Notes: generated by a model not told the origin, from the sequence alone. Numbered from the stretch's first letter, positions 1-6,351 are shown. The stretch is DNA of 9,849 bases from Salinibacterium sp. (GCA_004297555.1 SCSV01000401.1:1-9849); one strand, 5' to 3'. Made by a program: numbers and translations.

Positions 1-597
1 GCACGCGATCTGCACGACCACGTGATTCAGAGACTTTTTGGAGCCGGTCTCGAATTGCAAGTGATCGCGGGTGCGAACAAGAATGACGCTGAACGCGCTC
101 GAATCTCGGAACAAGTCGAGGCCCTCGACAGCGCGATCGCCGAGATCCGCACCGCCATTTTCGCGATGAAGACTGAGTCCCCCAGTGACGGCAGCTCGAT
201 TCGGCACCGCATCGTCGGGCTCCTCGGCGAGAGCACGTGGCTCGCCGGCAACTCCCCCGCGCTGCGATTCTCCGGGCCGCTCGACTTGCTCGTTCCCGCG
301 GAGATGGCCGACGATCTGCTTGCCGTCATTCGCGAGGGGCTCGCGAACGTAGCCAAACATGCCCAGGCGACCCGAACATCCGTCGACGTCACCGCCGTCG
401 ACGGTCGCTTAACAGTGCAGATCGAGGACAACGGCAACGGCTTCGACCCGGCCACTGTTGTTCGCAGCAGCGGAACGATGAATCTGGCCGAGCGCGCGCA
501 CGCACGGGGCGGCGAGTTCACACTCAGTTCCTCGCCTAGTGCGGGAACTGTGCTGGTCTGGTCGGTGCCCCTTTCCGCCGAGGCGGTGACTTCGTGA
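1..597 (+). CDS. Sensor histidine kinase, DevS/DosT-like, C-terminal part (5' end outside window)
   Basis: This is the catalytic half of a NarL-system histidine kinase that phosphorylates the response regulator encoded next. The reading frame is open from base 1, so the true start and the sensor domains lie outside the window. The HisKA_3 dimerisation/phosphoacceptor box is at the very edge (ARDLHDHVIQRLF), with His5 of the visible part as the likely phosphorylated residue. The HATPase domain follows, with an N-box (REGLANVAKHA, about residues 111-121), the ATP-lid motif DNGNG (about 143-147) and a GTMNLAERA motif. The H-box resembles that of mycobacterial DevS/DosT, which carry haem-binding GAF domains, but no GAF domain can be seen here. 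The stop overlaps the regulator's GTG start by 4 bp (GTGA), so the two are translationally coupled. The kinase assignment is firm; DevS-like sensing is inferred from the paired regulator. Confidence 0.93.
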   Translation, partial: ARDLHDHVIQRLFGAGLELQVIAGANKNDAERARISEQVEALDSAIAEIRTAIFAMKTESPSDGSSIRHRIVGLLGESTWLAGNSPALRFSGPLDLLVPAEMADDLLAVIREGLANVAKHAQATRTSVDVTAVDGRLTVQIEDNGNGFDPATVVRSSGTMNLAERAHARGGEFTLSSSPSAGTVLVWSVPLSAEAVTS

Positions 598-1217
598 TCA
601 GCGTCTTCCTCGTCGACGATCACGAAATCGTGCGGCGCGGGGTCGCGCAACTCATCAACGCCGAGAGCGACCTCACTGTGGTCGGCGAGGCGTCGACCGC
701 GCGACAGGCGCTCGCCCGGATCGCAGCAGTATCGCCCGACGTCGCGGTACTCGACATGCGACTGCCCGATGGAAGCGGTATCGACCTGTGCCGCGCAATC
801 CGCTCTGCCCACCCTCAGGTGCAGTGCCTGATCCTGACCGCCTATGACGATGATGAGGCCAGCTATGCGGCGGTGCTCGCAGGGGCTTCCGGGTACGTGC
901 TCAAAGACATCAGGGGGCAAGGACTCATTGAAAGCATCGGACGCGTCGCGAAGGGCGAACACCTCATTGACGCCAAAGTCTCGCACCGGGTGCTCGAGCA
1001 AGCGATCAGCGCCGATCACGCCTCCGAGGCGCTCAGCCGCCGCGAGCGCCAAGTGCTCGAACTCATCGCCGAAGGCCTGAGCAATCGGCAGATCGGCGAA
1101 CGCCTCTCGCTCGCCGAGAAGACCGTGAAGAACTACGTTTCCGGCCTGCTCGCGAAGTTGGGCATGGAGCGCCGCACCCAGGCCGCCGTGTACGGCTCGC
1201 AATTGCCGAAGCCCTAA
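594..1217 (+). CDS. devR: DevR/DosR-like response regulator (NarL/LuxR family)
   Basis: A 207-residue two-component transcription factor. The receiver domain (about 1-120) has the acidic pair Asp8-Asp9, phosphoacceptor Asp54 (VLDMRLPDG), Thr82 and Lys104. A GerE/LuxR helix-turn-helix occupies about 147-204, with the recognition helix in LAEKTVKNYVSGLLAKLGM. From memory this closely follows M. tuberculosis DevR in both sequence and residue numbering (Asp54, Thr82, Lys104, Lys179), and the C-terminal stretch through ERRTQAAV is nearly the same. DevR activates dormancy and hypoxia genes there; the target genes in this organism are unknown. The GTG start overlaps the kinase stop, which fixes it and indicates one operon. 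A Bcp-type peroxiredoxin begins 28 bp downstream and may be in the same transcript. Response-regulator identity is certain; direct orthology to devR is likely but not proven. Confidence 0.93.
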   Translation: MISVFLVDDHEIVRRGVAQLINAESDLTVVGEASTARQALARIAAVSPDVAVLDMRLPDGSGIDLCRAIRSAHPQVQCLILTAYDDDEASYAAVLAGASGYVLKDIRGQGLIESIGRVAKGEHLIDAKVSHRVLEQAISADHASEALSRRERQVLELIAEGLSNRQIGERLSLAEKTVKNYVSGLLAKLGMERRTQAAVYGSQLPKP

Positions 1218-1245
1218 CATGAGAAGAGCAATCTGAGGGGACTGG

Positions 1246-1725
1246 ATGACCGACGCGAACGCCCGGCTCGAAGCGGGCAGCACGGCTCCCGGCTTCACGC
1301 TCAACGATCAGAATGGGGCATCCGTCTCGCTCGCGGACTTCCGCGGCCAGAAGGTGATTCTCTACTTCTACCCGGAGGCCATGACTCCTGGCTGCGTGAT
1401 TCAGGCCTGCGATTTTCGCGACAACCTGAACTCGTTCAAGTCGGCCGGCTACCAAGTGATCGGCATTTCCCCGGATGCCCCGGGCAAGCTCAAGACGTTC
1501 GAGCACGCCGACCATCTCAACTTTCCGCTGCTCAGCGACCCCGAGCTCACCGTGCACAACTCCTACGGCGTCTGGGGTGAGAAGGTGAGTTTCGGCCGCA
1601 ACATCATCGGGGTCATCCGCTCGACGTTCGTCATCGACGAGAACGGCGTGCTGACCCTGCCGCTCTACAACGTCAAGGCCACCGGCCACGTCGCGATGCT
1701 GCGACGGATGCTCAAGCTCGACTAG
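1246..1725 (+). CDS. bcp: Thiol peroxidase (peroxiredoxin), Bcp/PrxQ type
   Basis: A 159-residue cytosolic peroxiredoxin that reduces hydrogen peroxide and organic hydroperoxides using thioredoxin. The active-site segment FYPEAMTPGCVIQAC gives peroxidatic Cys50 (in TPGC) and a resolving Cys55 five residues on, the atypical 2-Cys arrangement of PrxQ/Bcp enzymes. The N-terminal APGFTL, the conserved arginine in IRSTFVID (Arg125) and the closing NVKATGHV also fit the family, and the length is normal. The ATG is preceded by GAGGGG at 1235-1240, five bases upstream. The gene lies 28 bp after the DevR-like regulator, so co-transcription with the two-component pair is plausible. Its stop shares the four bases CTAG (1722-1725) with the stop of the convergent membrane-protein gene. 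Confidence 0.95.
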   Translation: MTDANARLEAGSTAPGFTLNDQNGASVSLADFRGQKVILYFYPEAMTPGCVIQACDFRDNLNSFKSAGYQVIGISPDAPGKLKTFEHADHLNFPLLSDPELTVHNSYGVWGEKVSFGRNIIGVIRSTFVIDENGVLTLPLYNVKATGHVAMLRRMLKLD

Positions 1726-2138
1726 CCCGGTCGTCGCGCGGTTGCCGCCACCACCGGGGGTGTGAAGAGCAAAACAAGCGCGGCCACTGCGGGGATGACC
1801 AAGAGCAGCCCGACATCCGGGCGCGCAACCGCGCCTTGGAAGCAGCCGAGGCCAACCGCGAGTTGCAGGATTTGCCAGGTCACGATCGCCCCGCGCACCC
1901 AGGGCCGCTGGCGCAGCACGCCGAGGCCGATGAACACGAGCCAGACGGCAGCGATCGCGGTCAGAACAGCCAGCGCGATGGCACTCGCGAATGACTTCGG
2001 GGTGCTGGCGGACATCTCGATGCCGAGATAGATCGTGGCCGCAGCCAGAAGCGCAGATTCCAGGAAAATCAGGGCAGAAAGGCCGATCAGTAGACGATTT
2101 TGTCTAGCAGAATGAACGTTCTTCGCCTTTTCGCTCAC
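1722..2138 (-). CDS. Small integral membrane protein, four predicted helices, function unknown
   Basis: I do not recognise a family with a known function. From the chosen start the protein has 138 residues: a short polar N-terminus (MSEKAKN, about 1-15), then hydrophobic stretches at about 17-40, 50-75, 81-101 and 108-131, and a short basic tail. This fits a four-pass cytoplasmic-membrane protein with no enzymatic motif. I prefer the GTG at 2138 because GGGA lies seven bases ahead of it and the protein then opens like a normal cytosolic tail. A longer reading from GTG at 2174 would add 12 residues but has no clear ribosome-binding site. The gene is divergent from whiB1 across about 170 bp and convergent with the peroxiredoxin, with overlapping stop codons. 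A link to either neighbour is not established. Confidence 0.8.
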   Translation of the reverse strand: MSEKAKNVHSARQNRLLIGLSALIFLESALLAAATIYLGIEMSASTPKSFASAIALAVLTAIAAVWLVFIGLGVLRQRPWVRGAIVTWQILQLAVGLGCFQGAVARPDVGLLLVIPAVAALVLLFTPPVVAATARRPG

Positions 2139-2176
2139 AGCTACATCCCATAAAAAATCATTGATTTGAGGCACTA

Positions 2177-2196
2177 CCTATGAGAGCCTATGTGAG
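2177..2196 (+). repeat. Tandem imperfect 10-bp direct repeat (two copies)
   Basis: Two adjacent copies, CCTATGAGAG (2177-2186) and CCTATGTGAG (2187-2196), match at nine of ten bases. The period is about one turn of the helix, so a protein could contact both copies on the same face. The repeat lies between the divergent membrane-protein gene and whiB1. The second copy runs into a GTGA-N8-TCAC inverted repeat (2192-2207). That element resembles a CRP site but has an 8-base rather than a 6-base spacer. The role is unknown. Confidence 0.45.
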
Positions 2197-2257
2197 GTCG
2201 ATTTCACGCTTCCAGAGTTGCGAGCGGGTCCCACAGAATTCTCTCACCCGAATCATT

Positions 2258-2270
2258 AGGTCTACGACCT
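2258..2270. promoter_or_regulatory. Small palindrome upstream of whiB1, possible operator
   Basis: AGGTC-TAC-GACCT is a perfect 5-bp inverted repeat with a 3-base centre, 42 bp ahead of the whiB1 ATG. A further AGGTC half-site occurs at 2195-2199. No convincing -35/-10 pair could be placed in 2139-2312, so I cannot say where it lies relative to the transcription start. It could be an operator or chance. Confidence 0.3.
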
Positions 2271-2298
2271 TCCCGCGGGTTCTCCCGCCTCATGCAAC

Positions 2299-2305
2299 AA
2301 AGGAG
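2299..2305 (+). promoter_or_regulatory. Ribosome-binding site that fixes the whiB1 start
   Basis: AAAGGAG lies seven bases ahead of the ATG at 2313. It decides between that ATG, which gives the family's usual MDWR opening, and an upstream in-frame ATG at 2292, which would add seven residues and has no comparable site. Confidence 0.85.
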
Positions 2306-2312
2306 CACAACC

Positions 2313-2561
2313 ATGGACTGGCGCGATAAGGCAGCCTGCCTCACTGCAGACCCTGAGTTGTTCTTCCCGGTCGGCAACACCGGCCCCGCAGTCGATCAAA
2401 TCGACAAGGCCAAGGCAGTGTGCGCGCGTTGCTCGGTCACCGAGATGTGCCTGCAGTACGCGCTCGACACCAGCCAAGACTCGGGCGTCTGGGGCGGCCT
2501 GAGCGAAGACGAGCGGCGCGCGCTCAAGCGCCGCGCAGCCCGCGCCCGCCGCGCTTCCTAG
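2313..2561 (+). CDS. whiB1: WhiB1-type iron-sulfur transcription factor
   Basis: An 82-residue actinobacterial Wbl protein. Four cysteines (Cys9, Cys37, Cys40, Cys46, the last three in CARCSVTEMC) match the spacing that holds the [4Fe-4S] cluster in the family. The GVWGG turn (58-62) and the basic tail (SEDERRALKRRAARARR) form the sigma-factor and DNA-interaction part. The opening MDWRDKAACL and the stretch PELFFPVGNTGPA are characteristic of WhiB1 (WblE in Streptomyces). In M. tuberculosis WhiB1 is essential, binds the primary sigma factor, and its cluster reacts with nitric oxide. The ATG at 2313 is supported by AAAGGAG. The gene is convergent with pdtaS, three bases between stops, as Rv3219 and Rv3220c are arranged in mycobacteria from memory, which strengthens the orthology. 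Confidence 0.96.
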   Translation: MDWRDKAACLTADPELFFPVGNTGPAVDQIDKAKAVCARCSVTEMCLQYALDTSQDSGVWGGLSEDERRALKRRAARARRAS

Positions 2562-2564
2562 GCC

Positions 2565-4061
2565 TTACAGCCGGGCGAGCCAGGTGAGCGGAACCTCGAT
2601 CGTCACTTCGGTTCCGCTGCCCATGAGCGTGTGCCAGTCGATCGTGCCGCCGAGTTCACCCTCGATGAGAGTGCGCACGATCTGAGTTCCCAGCCCTGAG
2701 CCGACCTTGCCCTCGGGCAGCCCGACGCCGTTGTCGCGCACCTTCACGCTCAGCTTCTCCTCCGAGCGCTTCGCCACGATCTCCACCCGGCCGTCGGTCT
2801 TGCCGGCAAGGCCGTGCTCGACCGCGTTGGTCACGAGTTCGGTGAGCGCGAGGGCGAGCGGTGTCGCGTACTCGCTCGGCAGGGTGCCGAAGCTGCCGGT
2901 CGATTTCGGGTGCACGGTGGTGTTGTGGCTCGACGCCACCTCGGCGATGAGTTTGAGCACGCGGTCGAAGACCACGTCGAACTCGACGTTCTGGTCGAGT
3001 CCTTCGGAGAGGGTGTCGTGCACCACGGCAATTGCGGCGACGCGGCGCATGGCCTGGCCGAGGGCATCCCGAGCCACATCGCTGTGGGTACGCCGGGCTT
3101 GGATGCGAAGCAGGGATGCCACCGTCTGCAGGTTGTTCTTCACCCGGTGGTGAATTTCGCGGATGGTCGCATCCTTGGTGATGAGCTCGCGCTCCTGGTG
3201 GCGCACCTCGCTCACGTCTCGGCAGAGCACGATCGCCCCGACCCGCTCACCCCGATTGCGGATCGGGATGGCGCGCAGCGACAGTGTCACACCGCGCGCC
3301 TCGATGTCGGTGCGCCACGGTGCGCGGCCCGTGACGACAAGCGGCAAGGACTCGTCGACCACCGTGCGCCCGGAGAGCAGCCCGGTCGTCACTTCGGCGA
3401 GCGACTCTCCTTCGAGCTCGAGGGCGAAACCCATGCGGTTGAATGCCGAGAGCGCGTTGGGGCTCGCGAAGGTGACGATGCCATCGACATCCAGGCGAAT
3501 AAGACCGTCGGATGCCCGGGGCGCGCCACGGCGCGGGCTCGTCGTCGCCCCGAGGTCGGGGAAGTCGCCCGAGGCGATCATGGCGAACAGCTCGTTCGCG
3601 CACTCGTTGAAAGTCAGCTCCTGGCGAGAGGGCGTGCGCGCCTCGCTCAGATTGGTGTGGCGGGTGACGACGGCGATCGGCCGCTCAGTCGTCTGGCTGC
3701 CGCTCGGGCTGAGCCTGCGCAGAACCGGAACCGCGCGCACCCGAGTGGGCGTCTCCTCGTACCAGTCCGGGGCCGCGGTGTCGACGATGCGCGAGGTCTC
3801 GAACGCCTCGGTGACTTGGCTTTTCCATTCGGCCTTGATGGTCTGGCCGACGAAGTCGCGGTAGAACAGGGTCGCCGCGCTGGATGGCCGGGCGTGGGCG
3901 ACGGCGACGAAACTGCCCTCGGCGCTCGGAACCCACAGCACGATGTCGGCGAAGGCGAGGTCGGCGAGCAGTTGCCAGTCGCCGACGAGCAGGTGCAGCC
4001 ACTCAATGTCGGCTTCACTCGATCGGCCCTGCGCCTGCACGAGATCGCTGAGCGTGGACAC
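2565..4061 (-). CDS. pdtaS: Cytosolic sensor histidine kinase, PdtaS-like
   Basis: A 498-residue soluble kinase with no membrane segment. An N-terminal GAF-like domain (about 1-165) is followed by a PAS domain (about 185-285; GLIRLDVDGIVTFASPNALSAF), a HisKA_2 dimerisation box (STKDATIREIHHRVKNN-type segment near 296-315, with His304/His305 as phosphoacceptor candidates) and a HATPase domain with N-box LTELVTNAVEH (406-416), DNGVG (443-447) and GSGLG (454-458). Length, domain order and motifs match M. tuberculosis PdtaS (Rv3220c). That kinase phosphorylates the ANTAR RNA-binding regulator PdtaR, which is not in this window. The GTG start is nine bases after the stop of the CpaE-like gene and has no strong ribosome-binding site, suggesting it is translated as the last cistron of an operon. 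It is convergent with whiB1. Confidence 0.95.
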   Translation of the reverse strand: MSTLSDLVQAQGRSSEADIEWLHLLVGDWQLLADLAFADIVLWVPSAEGSFVAVAHARPSSAATLFYRDFVGQTIKAEWKSQVTEAFETSRIVDTAAPDWYEETPTRVRAVPVLRRLSPSGSQTTERPIAVVTRHTNLSEARTPSRQELTFNECANELFAMIASGDFPDLGATTSPRRGAPRASDGLIRLDVDGIVTFASPNALSAFNRMGFALELEGESLAEVTTGLLSGRTVVDESLPLVVTGRAPWRTDIEARGVTLSLRAIPIRNRGERVGAIVLCRDVSEVRHQERELITKDATIREIHHRVKNNLQTVASLLRIQARRTHSDVARDALGQAMRRVAAIAVVHDTLSEGLDQNVEFDVVFDRVLKLIAEVASSHNTTVHPKSTGSFGTLPSEYATPLALALTELVTNAVEHGLAGKTDGRVEIVAKRSEEKLSVKVRDNGVGLPEGKVGSGLGTQIVRTLIEGELGGTIDWHTLMGSGTEVTIEVPLTWLARL

Positions 4062-4070
4062 GCTTACAGG

Positions 4071-5303
4071 TTAGTCGCGGGCGAGTGCCCGCCCGAACCG
4101 GCCGATCAGGGGCGAGCGATCGCGTTCCGGTTGCGGCAGTAGACGGGATGCCGCGAGCTCGCGAATCGCGGCGCGCGCCGGCGAGCGCGGGGCCGAGTCG
4201 GCAAGAGTTCGGCCGCTCAGCACGGCCCCGTCCAGAGCAACCAAGTCGTGGGGCACGAGCACCGGCGACTCGATGCCACCGAACCGGGACAGGGTCTGCG
4301 TGACCTGGCCGTTTGGGTTCATGCCGATTGCCGTCGGGCGGATCTTATTCATGACGACTGTCACATTGTGGGTCGACACCGTCTCGAGCAGGTCGACGTG
4401 CGAGCGCAGAAACCGAGACAGTCCGACCGGATCGGCCGAACCGATAGCAACCACGTGATCGGCTTCGTGAACCGCCGTGACTGTTGCTGCGTTGCGGCGG
4501 GGTGCGAACAGGTCGCTCGAGATCTCTTCGTCGTTCTCCAGGCTGGATCCCGTGTCGAGCACGGTGTAGTCGACCCACGATCGGCAATGGGCGATCGTTG
4601 CGGTGACGCGTTCGGCCGAGAGTTCGGGCCAGCGACTCGGTCGACCGATACCTGTCAGAACCCAGAACCCACCAGCTGGCGATTCGTAGCGCTGACCGAT
4701 TCGTTCGAGTTCGCTAGTCGTGAGGCTGTCCGAGCCGGCCAGTCGGCACGCTGCCGCGAACCCGGGAGCCTCATCGAGCATCCCGAGGGCAGGGGCGACC
4801 GAAGCGCCATGTGTGTCGACATCGGCGAGTGCAACGCTGTGGCCGCGCGCAGCGATTTCGGCGGCAATATTGATGGCCAGAGTGGTGCGCCCCGGTGACC
4901 CGGCCGGTCCCCACACCGCGATCACCGCGCCGCGTTCGGAACGGGCTCGCTGGGGCACCGCTGTTGGCGCCGCCCCGGTGAGCAATCGCTCGATCTCTGG
5001 CCATTCGGCCGTCGCATCCAGGGTCTCGTACAGGCCCAGGCTGCTCGCGTGTCGGCGGCCCGAGTCATTCGCCACGAGGGCGATCACGGCCACTCCGGCG
5101 TCGTCGCTCGCGGCGATCAGCCGCTCGGTCAGGTACCGGGGTTCCGCAGCCGCGATAACCGCGGTGGGCCGGGCGGTGTCGATGAGCGAAGCGAACTCGG
5201 GCGCACTCGCACAACGCCCCACGATTTCGTGCCCGTGCCGCACGGCCTCCAAAGCAAGACGGTCTTCAATCGCCACCGGCACGACAAAGGCGATTCGAGC
5301 CAC
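4071..5303 (-). CDS. CpaE/TadZ/MinD-like P-loop ATPase with altered Walker A
   Basis: A 410-residue protein of the ParA/MinD superfamily, nearest in architecture to CpaE/TadZ, which localises Flp/Tad pilus machinery. Residues 1-110 look like a degenerate receiver-type domain, followed by a linker. The ATPase core follows: P-loop WGPAGSPGRTT (131-141), the switch region LADVDTHGASVAPALG (159-174), Walker B YTVLDTGSS (246-254) and the base-recognition segment VVMNKIR (316-322). The signature lysine of the deviant Walker A (KGGxGKT) is absent and Arg139 sits where the catalytic-loop lysine is expected, so ATP hydrolysis may be weak or altered. I chose the GTG at 5303 because the SAF gene ends one base earlier, with GGGAG five bases ahead. 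An in-frame start at 5360 would intrude into the SAF gene. No Tad secretin, platform or motor gene is visible. Confidence 0.85.
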   Translation of the reverse strand: MARIAFVVPVAIEDRLALEAVRHGHEIVGRCASAPEFASLIDTARPTAVIAAAEPRYLTERLIAASDDAGVAVIALVANDSGRRHASSLGLYETLDATAEWPEIERLLTGAAPTAVPQRARSERGAVIAVWGPAGSPGRTTLAINIAAEIAARGHSVALADVDTHGASVAPALGMLDEAPGFAAACRLAGSDSLTTSELERIGQRYESPAGGFWVLTGIGRPSRWPELSAERVTATIAHCRSWVDYTVLDTGSSLENDEEISSDLFAPRRNAATVTAVHEADHVVAIGSADPVGLSRFLRSHVDLLETVSTHNVTVVMNKIRPTAIGMNPNGQVTQTLSRFGGIESPVLVPHDLVALDGAVLSGRTLADSAPRSPARAAIRELAASRLLPQPERDRSPLIGRFGRALARD

Positions 5304-5304
5304 C

Positions 5305-5527
5305 TCAGCTCCCGTTCGGCAGATTGGCGGGGATGATCGAAATCGCGTCGTTATTGGCAACCGCTTCGAGCACTTGCGCCACGTTCAACTTGGGCACGAG
5401 CACTTCGACGGCTGTCGTCTCGCCGCCCCCGACGATCGAGTCAGTGGAAACCAGGCGAACAACGGTCGCATCGGAGACGATCACGATCGGCGGGCCGAAC
5501 ACGCCATTCTCGATCTCGGCGCCGGCC
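5305..5527 (-). pseudogene. C-terminal part of the SAF-domain gene, in a shifted frame
   Basis: Immediately after the frame break, a second frame continues the SAF/CpaB-like protein to a TGA at 5305-5307. It starts as GAEIENGVFGPP, then shows a beta-rich stretch (PIVIVSDATVVRLV) and ends SIIPANLPNGS. It lacks its own ribosome-binding site. Restoring one G in the TGG codon at the break gives DIWAGAEIENGV and a single protein of 215 residues. Its stop is one base from the CpaE-like start, exactly as expected of a coupled upstream cistron. Either the gene is a recent pseudogene or the assembly has lost a base; the coding character of this segment favours a very recent event or an error. Confidence 0.75.
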
Positions 5528-5951
5528 AGATGTCGACAACGGCGCCGGCCTTCACCGATGCCGCGAGCTGACTGTCGAGCGAGAGCACAATCGACGTCGA
5601 CGTGAGACCGACGACGCTGCCGGTGGCGGACACCGGAATCAGCTCGCCCTCATCGACCGACCGAGTCACGACCACGCCGCGCCGGGGAATGTCGGCCGGT
5701 GTCAAGTAGTGCGCAGTGCTGGCATCCAAACGCACGCTCTGCAGTTCCAGGTCATTGCCCGTGACACGATCACCGGGCGACAGCGCGCTACGCGCGGCAT
5801 ACACCTGCGTAGATCGATCGGCCGACGAGACAACGACAACAACTCCGGCGACTGAGGCAACAACGAGGAGCAGACCGATGAGCAAGCGCGGGTCGAAATT
5901 GACGCCCCGTGATTTTGGCGCCTTGGGTTTGCTCGGTCGCGCGGATTTCAT
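5481..5951 (-). CDS. SAF-domain (CpaB/RcpC-like) protein, N-terminal part as read
   Basis: As read, a 156-residue product. It has a basic cytoplasmic N-terminus (1-20, PSKPKAPKSRG), one membrane helix (about 21-43) and an SAF domain (about 47-110) with ARSALSPGDRVTGNDLELQ and TRSVDEGELIPVSA, the usual shape of CpaB-like proteins of Flp/Tad pili or related extracytoplasmic SAF proteins. The family-like sequence stops at Trp142. The last 14 residues (PAPRSRMACSARRS) are out of frame and end at a stop inside the true 3' half, so a truncated protein is predicted unless the shift is an error or is bypassed. ATG 5951 is firm: AGGAGG sits five bases upstream. This is the first gene of the apparent SAF-ATPase-pdtaS operon and is divergent from the helix-turn-helix gene. 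Confidence 0.8.
   Translation of the reverse strand: MKSARPSKPKAPKSRGVNFDPRLLIGLLLVVASVAGVVVVVSSADRSTQVYAARSALSPGDRVTGNDLELQSVRLDASTAHYLTPADIPRRGVVVTRSVDEGELIPVSATGSVVGLTSTSIVLSLDSQLAASVKAGAVVDIWPAPRSRMACSARRS
5525..5528 (-). other. One-base frameshift site in the SAF gene
   Basis: On the minus strand the frame goes from ATC-TGG into CCGGCGCC. The family-like continuation resumes in the frame reading GCC-GGC-GCC-GAG. One missing G after TGG (TGG-GCC-GGC) explains everything, turning WPAPRS into WAGAEI. There is no heptameric slippery sequence of the classic programmed type here, only a short GG/CC run typical of small deletions or base-calling errors. Confidence 0.75.
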
Positions 5952-5956
5952 GCTGG

Positions 5957-5962
5957 CCTCCT
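5957..5962 (-). promoter_or_regulatory. Perfect ribosome-binding site of the SAF gene
   Basis: On the minus strand AGGAGG lies five bases ahead of the ATG at 5951. It is the strongest ribosome-binding site in the window and contrasts with the apparently leaderless gene on the other side of this divergent region. Confidence 0.85.
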
Positions 5963-6020
5963 GGCTCGTAGTGCTGCAACTCGGTCCATCGTCGCGACCT
6001 CGGAGCTTGCGAGTCGAAAG

Positions 6021-6029
6021 TTATCCACA
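6021..6029 (+). promoter_or_regulatory. Perfect DnaA box upstream of the helix-turn-helix gene
   Basis: TTATCCACA is an exact match to the classical DnaA box. It lies 40-48 nt ahead of the ATG at 6069, just upstream of where a -35 element would be, and 70 nt ahead of the divergent SAF gene start. The same ten bases TTATCCACAG recur at 6988-6997 at the same distance from another start codon. One box is not an origin; a role in transcription is an inference. Confidence 0.65.
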
Positions 6030-6056
6030 GCCGCCCCATGGCATGCGCAGCGCGCG

Positions 6057-6062
6057 CATAAT
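6057..6062 (+). promoter_or_regulatory. -10 element of an apparently leaderless promoter
   Basis: CATAAT ends six bases before the ATG at 6069, so transcription would start at or next to the A of the start codon. There is no ribosome-binding site between them. No good -35 hexamer is visible 16-18 bases upstream. Leaderless genes with this TANNNT-to-ATG spacing are common in actinobacteria. Confidence 0.6.
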
Positions 6063-6068
6063 CGTGGG

Positions 6069-6347
6069 ATGAACGACGCCATCCCGGCCGCGAGCCTCGG
6101 CCGATTCCTCACGATCGCCGACACCGCTGAGCTTTTGAGCATCTCAATGACCCAGACGTATGCGCTCGTGCGTTCCGGCGAACTCCCCGCGATCAAGGTC
6201 GGCGCGCACGGCCACTGGCGAGTCGAACGCACCGTGCTCGAGTCGTACATCGACGCCATGTACGAGCAAACCCGCCGCATGAACCTGTGGAATCAATCGA
6301 CCTACGCCGATGTCGCCGAGTTCGTCGGTGAACCTCGCGAACGCTGA
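6069..6347 (+). CDS. Small helix-turn-helix DNA-binding protein, excisionase/MerR-type (HTH_17)
   Basis: A 92-residue protein. Residues about 13-62 form a winged-helix HTH_17 domain of the excisionase/BldC kind: FLTIADTAELLSIS, then TYALVRSGELPAIKVG, then the wing GHWRVERTVLESYID. A short helical tail (about 63-92) follows. The family label excisionase does not imply a phage here, since no integrase or attachment site is present; many actinobacterial members are stand-alone regulators. The ATG follows a CATAAT box by six bases with no ribosome-binding site, so the mRNA is probably leaderless. A perfect DnaA box lies 40-48 nt upstream. The gene is divergent from the SAF-ATPase-pdtaS operon, which makes it a natural candidate regulator of that operon, and convergent with the next gene, four bases between stops. 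Confidence 0.88.
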   Translation: MNDAIPAASLGRFLTIADTAELLSISMTQTYALVRSGELPAIKVGAHGHWRVERTVLESYIDAMYEQTRRMNLWNQSTYADVAEFVGEPRER

Positions 6348-6351
6348 ACGA

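Noticed and set aside
27..1304. Long minus-strand open frame (425 codons) opposite the kinase and regulator
   Set aside because: It lies antisense to two genes with clear family motifs, and its translation has no recognisable domain; it is a GC-driven shadow.
2814..4142. Long plus-strand open frame (442 codons) opposite pdtaS
   Set aside because: The minus strand encodes a full PdtaS with all kinase motifs; the plus frame is Arg/Gly/His-rich without domain character.
6069..6347. Excisionase label taken as evidence of a prophage or integrative element
   Set aside because: No integrase, attachment repeats or phage genes are present, and the surroundings are core genes; HTH_17 proteins are often ordinary regulators.
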